Assembly: GCA_934718155.1 (NCBI GenBank)
Contig: CAKUZF010000010.1
Span: 1-64,000 of the forward strand
From: an uncultured Parabacteroides sp.
GTDB lineage: Bacteria; Bacteroidota; Bacteroidia; Bacteroidales; Tannerellaceae
DNA: 64,000 bases
Direction of reading: 5' to 3'
Shown: piece after piece, positions 32,732 to 40,122 of the stretch
Layout of the letters: each line of letters opens with the position of its first letter
How positions within the stretch are numbered: the first letter of the stretch is position 1
The notes under the pieces: model-generated
The model's input: the letters and a program-made list of their open reading frames with translations, nothing else
Databases searched by the model: none
Told to the model about the DNA's origin: nothing
Position numbers and translations under genes: made by a program

Positions 32732-34012
32732 ATGAAACGAGACAACATTATTTTTGACATCATCGAGAAGGAACACCAACGCCAGTTGAAGGGCATCGAG
32801 TTGATCGCATCGGAGAACTTCGTCAGCGATCAGGTGATGCAGGCTATGGGTAGCTGCTTAACCAACAAGTATGCCGAAGGTTATCCCGGCAAGCGCTACT
32901 ACGGAGGCTGTGAGGTGGTTGACCAAAGCGAGAACCTCGCAATCGACCGCTTGAAGAAGCTCTTCAACGCAGAATGGGTGAACGTGCAGCCGCACTCAGG
33001 TGCACAGGCTAACGCAGCCGTGTTGCTGGCCGTGCTGAACGCAGGCGACACCTTCCTGGGCTTGAACTTGGCTCATGGCGGACACCTCTCTCACGGATCG
33101 GCAGTGAACAGCTCGGGTATCCTTTATCACGCTACGGAATATAACGTGAAGGAGGAGACGGGCCGCGTAGACTACGACCAAATGGAGGAGGTTGCTTTGC
33201 GCGAGAAACCGAAATTGATCATCGGCGGTGGCTCTGCCTACTCACGCGACTGGGACTACAAGCGCATGCGCGAGATCGCCGACAAGGTAGGTGCTTTGTT
33301 AATGATCGACATGGCTCACCCTGCTGGATTGATCGCCGCTGGTTTGCTGAACAACCCGTTGGAGTATGCCCACATCGTTACTTCTACTACACATAAGACA
33401 CTGCGTGGACCGCGTGGCGGTATCATCTTGCTGGGCAAGGACTTCGAGAACCCCTGGGGTAAGAAGACTCCGAAGGGCGAGATCAAGAAAATGTCGCAGC
33501 TGCTCGACTCTGCTGTATTCCCAGGTATCCAGGGCGGTCCGTTGGAGCACGTTATCGCGGCTAAGGCTGTTGCCTTTGGCGAGGCTTTGGAGCCGGAGTA
33601 TAAGGTTTACCAGCAGCAGGTGAAGAAGAACGCCGCTGCCATGGCACAAGCCTTCATTGACAAGGGCTACAAGATCATCTCTGGCGGTACCGACAACCAC
33701 AGCATGCTGATCGACCTCCGCACGAAGTTCCCCGATTTGACGGGTAAGGTAGCAGAGCGTGCCCTCGTAGCGGCCGACATCACCGTGAACAAGAATATGG
33801 TTCCGTTCGACAGCCGTTCGGCTTTCCAGACCTCAGGTATCCGCGTAGGTACACCGGCTATCACGACCCGTGGCGCCAAGGAGCCGTTGATGGGCGAGAT
33901 CGTAGAGCTGATCGACACCGTATTGAGTGCGCCTGAATGCGACAAGACAATCGCTGCCGTACGCGAGAAGGTGAACAGCACCATGAAGGAGTATCCGATC
34001 TTTGCGTGGTAA
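32732..34012 (+). CDS. glyA: Serine hydroxymethyltransferase
   Basis: The 426-residue protein shows IELIASENFVSDQVM, NKYAEGYPGKRYYGGCE and the pyridoxal-phosphate site TSTTHKTLRGPRGG with K222. It converts serine and tetrahydrofolate to glycine and methylene-tetrahydrofolate in the cytoplasm. All key residues are present and the length is normal. It stands alone between its promoter at 32645 and a terminator at 34033. Confidence 0.96.
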   Translation: MKRDNIIFDIIEKEHQRQLKGIELIASENFVSDQVMQAMGSCLTNKYAEGYPGKRYYGGCEVVDQSENLAIDRLKKLFNAEWVNVQPHSGAQANAAVLLAVLNAGDTFLGLNLAHGGHLSHGSAVNSSGILYHATEYNVKEETGRVDYDQMEEVALREKPKLIIGGGSAYSRDWDYKRMREIADKVGALLMIDMAHPAGLIAAGLLNNPLEYAHIVTSTTHKTLRGPRGGIILLGKDFENPWGKKTPKGEIKKMSQLLDSAVFPGIQGGPLEHVIAAKAVAFGEALEPEYKVYQQQVKKNAAAMAQAFIDKGYKIISGGTDNHSMLIDLRTKFPDLTGKVAERALVAADITVNKNMVPFDSRSAFQTSGIRVGTPAITTRGAKEPLMGEIVELIDTVLSAPECDKTIAAVREKVNSTMKEYPIFAW

Positions 34013-34032
34013 TAAGAATTTAAGCAATTCAT

Positions 34033-34084
34033 GAGGGATGACTCATGGCCCCGAAACATCGGTAGGGGCTGGGGGTCATCCCTT
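34033..34084 (+). terminator. Terminator after glyA
   Basis: AGGGATGACTC-ATGGCCCC pairs with GGGGCTGGGGGTCATCCCT. No long T run follows, so efficiency is uncertain. Confidence 0.55.
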
Positions 34085-34140
34085 ATCGGCAAATAAAAAA
34101 GGGATTATTTATTTTTTCTCACTTATAACATAAAACAAAC

Positions 34141-36489
34141 ATGAACAAGCTACTCGCTTTATTTTGCGCAAGCGCAATGTTAGCTTTCACGACTTCATGC
34201 GGCGATGGTCCAACGAAGGAAATGCCTTACAACCAGGGCATCCACATCATCCCCGCACCCGTGAGCTTAGTACAAAATGACGGTGCCTTCACACTGAGCA
34301 AGAGCACCAAGATCTACGCCTCAACACCCGAGGCAAAGACCGTGGCCGAATTCTTCGCCGCAAAGATGAAGGGCGCTACGGGCTACACGATCAGCGTAAC
34401 CGACCAGGCTGCAGCCAATGGCTTGAACCTGTTGATCGACGAATCGCTCGACGTGAACAACGAGGGCTACACGCTGGATGTTACGCCTCAGAACGTAAAC
34501 ATCAAGGCAAAGACTCCACAGGGCCTCTTCTATGGTATGCAGTCATTCATGCAGCTGCTCCCCGCCGAGATCGAGAGCGCAACCGCTGTGAAGGGCATCG
34601 CTTGGACGGCTCCCGCTGTCAGCGTGAAGGATGAGCCTCGCTTTGGCTACCGCGGCATCATGCTCGATCCGTGTCGCCACTTCATCCCCGTTGAGAACAT
34701 CAAGAAGCAGATCGATGTACTCTCTCTCTTCAAGATCAACCGCATGCACTTGCACTTGACCGACGACCAGGGCTGGCGCATCGAGATTAAGAAATATCCG
34801 AAGCTGACCGAGATCGGCTCTAAGCGTGTGGAATACGACGGCACCGAGTATGGCGGCTTCTACACCCAAGAGGATATCAAGGAGATCGTGAAGTACGCAG
34901 CGGATCACTTCATCACAGTAGTGCCCGAGATCGAGTTGCCAGGTCATGAGATGGCCGCTATCGCAGCTTATCCCGAGTTATCTTGCCGAGGCGAGCAGGG
35001 CACACCCCGTACGCTGTGGGGAGTGGAAGACATCGTGATGTGTGCGGGCAAGGAGGAGCCGTTCAAGTTCCTCGAAGACGTAATCACTGAGGTAGCTGCC
35101 CTCTTCCCGGGCGAATACTTCCACATCGGTGGCGATGAGTGCCCCAAGGTGAGCTGGAAGAACTGTCCGACCTGTCAGGCTCGCATCAAGCAACTGGGCT
35201 TGAAGGCCGACAAGAATCACACGGCCGAGGAGAAGCTGCAAAGCTACTTCGTTCAGCGCATCGAGAAAGTGATCAACAAATTAGGCAAGCGCATGATTGG
35301 TTGGGATGAGATCCTCGAAGGCGGTTTGGCTCCTACGGCTACAGTGATGTCGTGGCGTGGTGAGGATGGCGGTATCGCAGCTGCCAGCATGAACCACGAC
35401 GTGATCATGACACCGGGTAGCGGCGGTATGTATCTCGACCACTATCAGGGCGATCCGAAGATCAATCCGGTAGCTATCGGCGGCTTCGCAACCTTGGAGA
35501 AGACCTACAGCTACAACCCCATCCCCGACACCCTGGCTAAGCAGGGCAAGGGCAATTTCGTGAAGGGCGTACAGTGTAACATCTGGACTGAGTACATGTA
35601 CAACACCGACTTGATGGAGTATCGCATCTATCCGCGTATCCTGGCATTGTCGGAGATCGCATGGTCGCCACTGGAGAGCAAGGATTACAAAGACTTTGAG
35701 CGCCGCATCGACAACGCACAGGTGCGCCTCGACGAGCACAACATCAACTACTACATCCCGCAGCCGGAGCAGCCGAATGGTTCTTGCGACTTCGTCGCGT
35801 TCACCGATAAGGCTACGATGAACTTCCAGACCAGCCGCCCCGTGAAGGTGGTTTATACGCTCGATGGCTCTGAGCCTACTCCTTCGTCGACAATTTATAC
35901 CGAACCGTTCGACATCACCGAGACGACCACGCTGAAGATTCGCTCCGTATTGCCTTCAGGCAAGATGAGCAAGACACGCGAGATCACGGTTGAGAAGCAG
36001 ACCTTGGCTCCGGCTAAGGAGGTGGCTAAGACCACACCGGGCCTCAGCATGAAGGTGACCAACGGTACGTTCCTTGAGGCTTCACAGCTCGACGGCGTGA
36101 AGGAGTGGAAAGAGGCGCCCTGCAAGCAGTTGCGCGACCTGACCACATATGTAAAGACCGACGAGGGCATGCGTGGCATACAGCAGTATGCAGCCGTGGC
36201 TGAGGGCTATGTGAACATCCCCGCTGATGGCGTTTACTACGTTAGCTCAGAGTTGGAGCAGGTTTGGATTGATGGTAAGTTGCTCATCGACAACAAGGGC
36301 GAGGTGAAGCACTTCGCACGCCACGACAAGTCGGTTGCCTTGGCACAGGGCTTGCACGAGTTGAAGGTGGTGTTCCTTGGCCATCAGATTGGCGGTTGGG
36401 CTTCCAACTGGAACGACGGTAGCGTGAAGCTGCGCCGTGCCGACGAGGAGAAGTTCGCCCCCGTAACACCTGAGATGCTCTGCCATTAA
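34141..36489 (+). CDS. GH20 beta-N-acetylhexosaminidase lipoprotein
   Basis: The 782-residue protein is a lipoprotein (lipobox FTTSC, Cys20). Residues about 30-150 are the GH20 N-terminal domain and 165-520 the catalytic barrel (GYRGIMLDPCRHFIP, HLTDDQGWRIEI, HIGGDECPKVSW with D332-E333 as the acid pair). A chitobiase-type C-terminal domain follows (YTLDGSEPTPSSTIYTEPF), then a jelly-roll-like end (about 670-770). It removes terminal GlcNAc or GalNAc from glycans such as mucin. It is coded alone and ends at a good terminator. Confidence 0.92.
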   Translation: MNKLLALFCASAMLAFTTSCGDGPTKEMPYNQGIHIIPAPVSLVQNDGAFTLSKSTKIYASTPEAKTVAEFFAAKMKGATGYTISVTDQAAANGLNLLIDESLDVNNEGYTLDVTPQNVNIKAKTPQGLFYGMQSFMQLLPAEIESATAVKGIAWTAPAVSVKDEPRFGYRGIMLDPCRHFIPVENIKKQIDVLSLFKINRMHLHLTDDQGWRIEIKKYPKLTEIGSKRVEYDGTEYGGFYTQEDIKEIVKYAADHFITVVPEIELPGHEMAAIAAYPELSCRGEQGTPRTLWGVEDIVMCAGKEEPFKFLEDVITEVAALFPGEYFHIGGDECPKVSWKNCPTCQARIKQLGLKADKNHTAEEKLQSYFVQRIEKVINKLGKRMIGWDEILEGGLAPTATVMSWRGEDGGIAAASMNHDVIMTPGSGGMYLDHYQGDPKINPVAIGGFATLEKTYSYNPIPDTLAKQGKGNFVKGVQCNIWTEYMYNTDLMEYRIYPRILALSEIAWSPLESKDYKDFERRIDNAQVRLDEHNINYYIPQPEQPNGSCDFVAFTDKATMNFQTSRPVKVVYTLDGSEPTPSSTIYTEPFDITETTTLKIRSVLPSGKMSKTREITVEKQTLAPAKEVAKTTPGLSMKVTNGTFLEASQLDGVKEWKEAPCKQLRDLTTYVKTDEGMRGIQQYAAVAEGYVNIPADGVYYVSSELEQVWIDGKLLIDNKGEVKHFARHDKSVALAQGLHELKVVFLGHQIGGWASNWNDGSVKLRRADEEKFAPVTPEMLCH

Positions 36490-36550
36490 TCAGAGCACGA
36501 TTGCGTTGTGAATAAACAACGACCAGAGTTTAAGAATACACAATACTTGA

Positions 36551-36590
36551 GAAAGGGCCCCTCCGTGAAGGATCGGCCCTTTCTATTTTT
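36551..36590 (+). terminator. Terminator after the hexosaminidase gene
   Basis: GAAAGGGCC and GGCCCTTTC form a stem, followed by TATTTTT. Confidence 0.8.
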
Positions 36591-36693
36591 ATAAGCCGAG
36601 CACCGTGCGCCAAGCATACCCCTCAAAAAACACATATATAAAATACGTAGCCCTTCTCGACACAAATAAGAAATAAAATAATCAAGGAAAAAG

Positions 36694-36723
36694 TTGCTTG
36701 CTAAAAATAAATGGCTACTTTTG
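36694..36723 (+). promoter_or_regulatory. Promoter of the cobalamin riboswitch transcript
   Basis: A TTG (36694-36696) lies 19 bp before TACTTTTG (36716-36723), a full Bacteroidetes -33/-7 pair. The RNA would start near 36730, right where the riboswitch begins. Confidence 0.65.
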
Positions 36724-36724
36724 C

Positions 36725-36912
36725 ATCCGATTGGTTTCCCATAGACCGTTCGGATATGGGAATTAAAAGGGAATCGGGTGTAAATCCCGGACAGTCCCGC
36801 TGCTGTGAAGCTCCAATACAAACATCTTGGAAAGACTTATTGCCACTGATCGATGGCGATCGATTGGGAAGGCCTCCAGGATGGGAGTCAGTCAGAAGAC
36901 CTGCCACTCATT
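36725..36912 (+). promoter_or_regulatory. Cobalamin riboswitch
   Basis: The conserved blocks occur in order: ATTGGTTTCCC, GGGAAT-CGGGTGTAAATCC, the core GGACAGTCCCGCTGCTGTGA (36789-36808), GCCACTGATC, TTGGGAAGGCC, AGGATGGGAGTCAG and AGAAGACCTGCC. These match the cobalamin (adenosylcobalamin) aptamer. Such switches usually sit before btuB-type vitamin B12 uptake genes; here a terminator at 37070 and an AspT/YidE-type transporter gene at 37159 follow. Confidence 0.9.
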
Positions 36913-37069
36913 AAAGGCTGTATCTGCTCGTGGGTTTAGGGATGCAGTACGAAAGAATTTTCAACATTATTGTAAAGTTATTGCCGTAAATAGAAGTTAT
37001 TTGTCGGTGGAAGATCGACGTTCATGGTTAAGTACATTATTAAGAGATCTTAGTATTTATGCTACTTTG

Positions 37070-37111
37070 GATACTTCCGCCAAAGTGATTTGCCGGAAGT
37101 ATCGTTTTTTT
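37070..37111 (+). terminator. Intrinsic terminator between riboswitch and transporter
   Basis: A perfect 10-bp stem GATACTTCCG/CGGAAGTATC is followed by GTTTTTTT. It may be the riboswitch's expression platform or may simply end a short RNA. Confidence 0.8.
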
Positions 37112-37158
37112 CTATCTACGCCATAGACTTGCAATAGGGACATAAGTTATTTACTAAA

Positions 37159-38832
37159 ATGCAATGGTTAATTGAATTAATCTATGGGAACGGTGTAGGA
37201 CACTCCATCCTGTTGCTGGCCACGGTGATCGCCGCAGGCATCGCATTGGGAAAGATCAAAGTGTTCGGTGTATCGCTGGGCATCACGATGGTGCTTTTCA
37301 TGGGCATCCTGTTTGGACATTTCGGCTTCGGCATCAACCCCTCCATCTCCCACTTCTTCCGAGAGTTCGGTTTGATCCTGTTTGTCTATTCCGTGGGCAT
37401 GCAGGTGGGTCCGGGCTTCTTCTCCTCCTTCCGAAAGGGAGGCATCACGCTCAATTTACTGGCTTGCGGCATTATCTTTCTGGGCGTAGCGACAGCCTTG
37501 ATCATCCATTTCGTAACAGACATACCCATTCCCGCCATGGTGGGCATCCTTTCAGGAGCGGTCACCAACACACCGGGCTTAGGAGCCGCACAGCAGGCCT
37601 ACAGCGACCTGTTCGGCCATGCGGACGACTCAATCGCAATGGGCTACGCCATCGCCTATCCTTTAGGTGTAATCGGTATCATCGCCTCGATGCTGTTTGT
37701 GAAGGGCGTGTATCACATCGTGGTGAGCGACGAGGCAAAGGCCATCGAGCAGGAAGAGGGACATTCGGGCACGACGGCTATCTCGCTGATCGTGAAGAAC
37801 CCCGCCGTGTTCGGAAAGAGCATCTCAGAGATTGCCGTCTTGCTGCAACACTGCGACTTTGTCGTGTCGCGCATCAACCGGGCGCATACGAGCCGGATTG
37901 AGATCGCAACAGGCAACATGCGCCTCGAAGAAGACGATCGCATATTCGTGATCACCCAAGAGCAGCACACAGAGGTGATTAAGACGCTGATCGGCGACGA
38001 AATCATGATGGATCGCAAGCAATGGATCCCCGCCGAGAGCCAGTTCATCAGCCGACGCATCCTCGTGACGCGCCCCGAAGTGAACGGTAAGCCCTTAGGA
38101 GCGTTGCAGCTGCGCAAGCTACATGGCATCAACGTCACCCGAGTGAACCGTGCGGGCGTGGAGCTGGTAGCCACCCCTACCCTCGTACTCCAACTTGGCG
38201 ACCGTCTGACGGTGGTAGGCAGTGAACTGGCCATCGAGAAGGTGAGCCAAACACTGGGCAACTCGCTGAAACGACTGAACGAGCCAAACCTGATCACCTT
38301 CTTCTTAGGCATTGCGCTGGGTATCTGCTTAGGCTCCATTCCCATCGCTTTCCCTGGCATTCCTCAACCCATCAAACTGGGCTTGGCGGGCGGCCCACTG
38401 ATCGTGGCCATCCTGATCAGCCGCTTCGGCTATCGCTACCGACTGATCACCTACACCACCCTGTCGGCCAACCTGCTGGTACGCGAGTTGGGCATTACGC
38501 TCTTCTTGGCCTGCGTAGGACTGAATGCGGGCGACGGCTTCGTCGACACAATTCTGCATCATGGAGGTTCGGCTTGGATTGGCTATGGCGCCATCATCAC
38601 CCTCGTGCCACTACTGATCATCGGGATTATCGCCCGCAAGGTGTGCAAGATTAATTATTGCACACTGATGGGTCTGCTCGCAGGAAGCACGACCGACCCG
38701 CCCGCCTTGGCCTACGCCAACATGACAGCGGGCAACGATGCGCCAGCCGTGGGTTATGCCACGGTCTATCCGCTCGTGATGTTCCTCAGAGTGCTCACCG
38801 CCCAATTAATGATACTCTTATTCTGTAGCTAA
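37159..38832 (+). CDS. AspT/YidE-type transporter with two RCK_C domains
   Basis: The 557-residue protein has five membrane helices (about 12-190), two TrkA-C (RCK_C) domains in the cytosol (about 205-285 and 290-370), and five to six more helices (about 378-557). The repeated motif SGAVTNTPGLGAAQQAY and AGSTTDPPALAYANM marks the YidE/YbjL duplication of the aspartate:alanine exchanger family. The substrate is unknown. Its only upstream signal is the cobalamin riboswitch plus terminator, so it may be under B12 control. It is convergent with the orphan upxY gene. Confidence 0.85.
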   Translation: MQWLIELIYGNGVGHSILLLATVIAAGIALGKIKVFGVSLGITMVLFMGILFGHFGFGINPSISHFFREFGLILFVYSVGMQVGPGFFSSFRKGGITLNLLACGIIFLGVATALIIHFVTDIPIPAMVGILSGAVTNTPGLGAAQQAYSDLFGHADDSIAMGYAIAYPLGVIGIIASMLFVKGVYHIVVSDEAKAIEQEEGHSGTTAISLIVKNPAVFGKSISEIAVLLQHCDFVVSRINRAHTSRIEIATGNMRLEEDDRIFVITQEQHTEVIKTLIGDEIMMDRKQWIPAESQFISRRILVTRPEVNGKPLGALQLRKLHGINVTRVNRAGVELVATPTLVLQLGDRLTVVGSELAIEKVSQTLGNSLKRLNEPNLITFFLGIALGICLGSIPIAFPGIPQPIKLGLAGGPLIVAILISRFGYRYRLITYTTLSANLLVRELGITLFLACVGLNAGDGFVDTILHHGGSAWIGYGAIITLVPLLIIGIIARKVCKINYCTLMGLLAGSTTDPPALAYANMTAGNDAPAVGYATVYPLVMFLRVLTAQLMILLFCS

Positions 38833-38917
38833 GAGCTGCGAGACGCTAAGAATGGACTTAGAAGCTGTGTGTTAGAATCCATGACTTAACTAGTTTTTGG
38901 ATACATATTTTTGTAAT

Positions 38918-38952
38918 AAAGGAGATGGCCTGCGACAGGTCGTCTCTTTTTT
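38918..38952. terminator. Bidirectional terminator between transporter and orphan upxY
   Basis: AAAGGAGATGGCCTG and CAGGTCGTCTCTTTT form a stem with runs of T on both strands; it serves both converging genes. Confidence 0.75.
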
Positions 38953-38971
38953 ATTGCCCCAAAAGCAGGAA

Positions 38972-39538
38972 TCAAACCAACTGGATGAAATCGGGATTGA
39001 CCTCCACCGCGGCATAAAGAATGCCACACAAGTCGATCAGAAGTCGCTTTTGCTTGGAGCCTCGGATGGCCAGCAGATTGCCTTCGTAGCCATTCAGCGG
39101 GCCTCCGAAGATTCGCACACGCCGACCCAACATAGCAATCGTCACCTCGTCGGGCGAAAAATAGACCGGGGCATTGGATGTCTCGACCGCATAGATGAAG
39201 CGATCCATCTCCTCGTTGGATACGGTCATCGGCTTGCGCCACGCCCCTTTGATGTAGCGAAACTGCAATGTGCTGATGGGATCGATGAGCTGGCTCAAGG
39301 AGTTGTAGCTCTCATAGGCAAACAGCAGGTCCTGCAAACAAGGGTGCTGCTCACGCACAAGATGCCCATTCCGGGAGGAAACGACCCAACGCATAGGGGT
39401 GAACATGCGAACGGACTGATCCTGCAACAATCGGTAAGCAGGGTATTTGGCGTTCGCACGCTTTAAGTCGCGCAACACATACCATTGTTTGTTCTCGGTA
39501 GTAACTTGATCTGTTTCCATTCTCGATTTAGTCCGCAT
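38972..39538 (-). CDS. Orphan UpxY-family antiterminator
   Basis: The 188-residue protein (ATG at 39536-39538; a second ATG at 39520 is possible) matches the UpxY gene product at 8867: QWYVLRDLKRANAKYPAYRL compares with HWFVLRDLKRPNAKNSAYKL, and the KOW block is VRIFGGPLNGYEGNLLAIRG. In Bacteroidetes such NusG paralogues lead capsule operons. Here no sugar gene follows; the gene ends at a terminator shared with the transporter. It may work in trans or be left over from a lost operon. Its promoter box is TATCTTTG at 39556-39563. Confidence 0.8.
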   Translation of the reverse strand: MRTKSRMETDQVTTENKQWYVLRDLKRANAKYPAYRLLQDQSVRMFTPMRWVVSSRNGHLVREQHPCLQDLLFAYESYNSLSQLIDPISTLQFRYIKGAWRKPMTVSNEEMDRFIYAVETSNAPVYFSPDEVTIAMLGRRVRIFGGPLNGYEGNLLAIRGSKQKRLLIDLCGILYAAVEVNPDFIQLV

Positions 39539-39555
39539 GATAAATCATCGTTGGG

Positions 39556-39563
39556 CAAAGATA
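39556..39563 (-). promoter_or_regulatory. Promoter -7 box of the orphan upxY gene
   Basis: TATCTTTG on the minus strand fits TAnnTTTG; it gives a leader of only about 10 nt, so there is no room for the long leader that other UpxY genes have. Confidence 0.5.
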
Positions 39564-39605
39564 GGAAATTCCAACAAATATCCGCAGGGCAAACACACAT
39601 TTTCG

Positions 39606-39613
39606 TATATTTG
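39606..39613 (+). promoter_or_regulatory. Promoter -7 box of msrC
   Basis: TATATTTG fits TAnnTTTG, 23 bp before the ATG at 39637. Confidence 0.5.
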
Positions 39614-39636
39614 CCTCGCAAAATAACGACAGAAAG

Positions 39637-40122
39637 ATGGCAGAAACTTTACACATCAGCGAGGGAAGCAAGAGGGAACGCTACGAAACCTTGCTCCCGC
39701 AAATGGCCTCGCTCATTAAGGGCGAGCCCGATTTGATAGCCGCAATGGCCAATATGGCAGCGGCGATCACGCAAACATTCCACTTCTTTTGGGTTGGATT
39801 CTACCGGGTCATAGAAGACAAGCTGGTGCTTGGCCCGTTTCAAGGCCCCATCGCCTGCACACGCATCGCCTACGGCAAAGGAGTTTGCGGGTCAGCATGG
39901 AAAGAGCAGCGCACCTTGGTAGTGCCCGACGTGGATGCTTTCCCTGGGCACATTGCTTGCAGCTCCGCCTCTCGCTCGGAAATCGTGGTACCTGTCATGA
40001 AAGAGGGCCAAGTAATCGGCGTGCTGGACATCGACAGCGACCTGCTGAACAGCTTCGACGAAGTAGACCAGCACTATCTGGAGCAGATCGTCGGATTGCT
40101 TACCGACCACAAATGTCTTTAA
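39637..40122 (+). CDS. msrC: Free methionine-(R)-sulfoxide reductase (GAF domain)
   Basis: The 161-residue protein is one GAF domain: FFWVGFYRV, GPFQGPIACTRI, YGKGVCGSAW and FPGHIACSSASRSEIVVPV. C74, C84 and C108 keep the 10- and 24-residue spacing of the catalytic cysteines of E. coli fRMsr. The enzyme reduces free methionine-R-sulfoxide in the cytoplasm. The 3' end overlaps the end of the convergent AddB-like gene by 23 nt. Confidence 0.9.
   Translation: MAETLHISEGSKRERYETLLPQMASLIKGEPDLIAAMANMAAAITQTFHFFWVGFYRVIEDKLVLGPFQGPIACTRIAYGKGVCGSAWKEQRTLVVPDVDAFPGHIACSSASRSEIVVPVMKEGQVIGVLDIDSDLLNSFDEVDQHYLEQIVGLLTDHKCL

Noticed and set aside
36827..37126. 99-residue frame over the riboswitch
   Set aside because: It runs through the conserved aptamer and the terminator stem, so it is not a gene.
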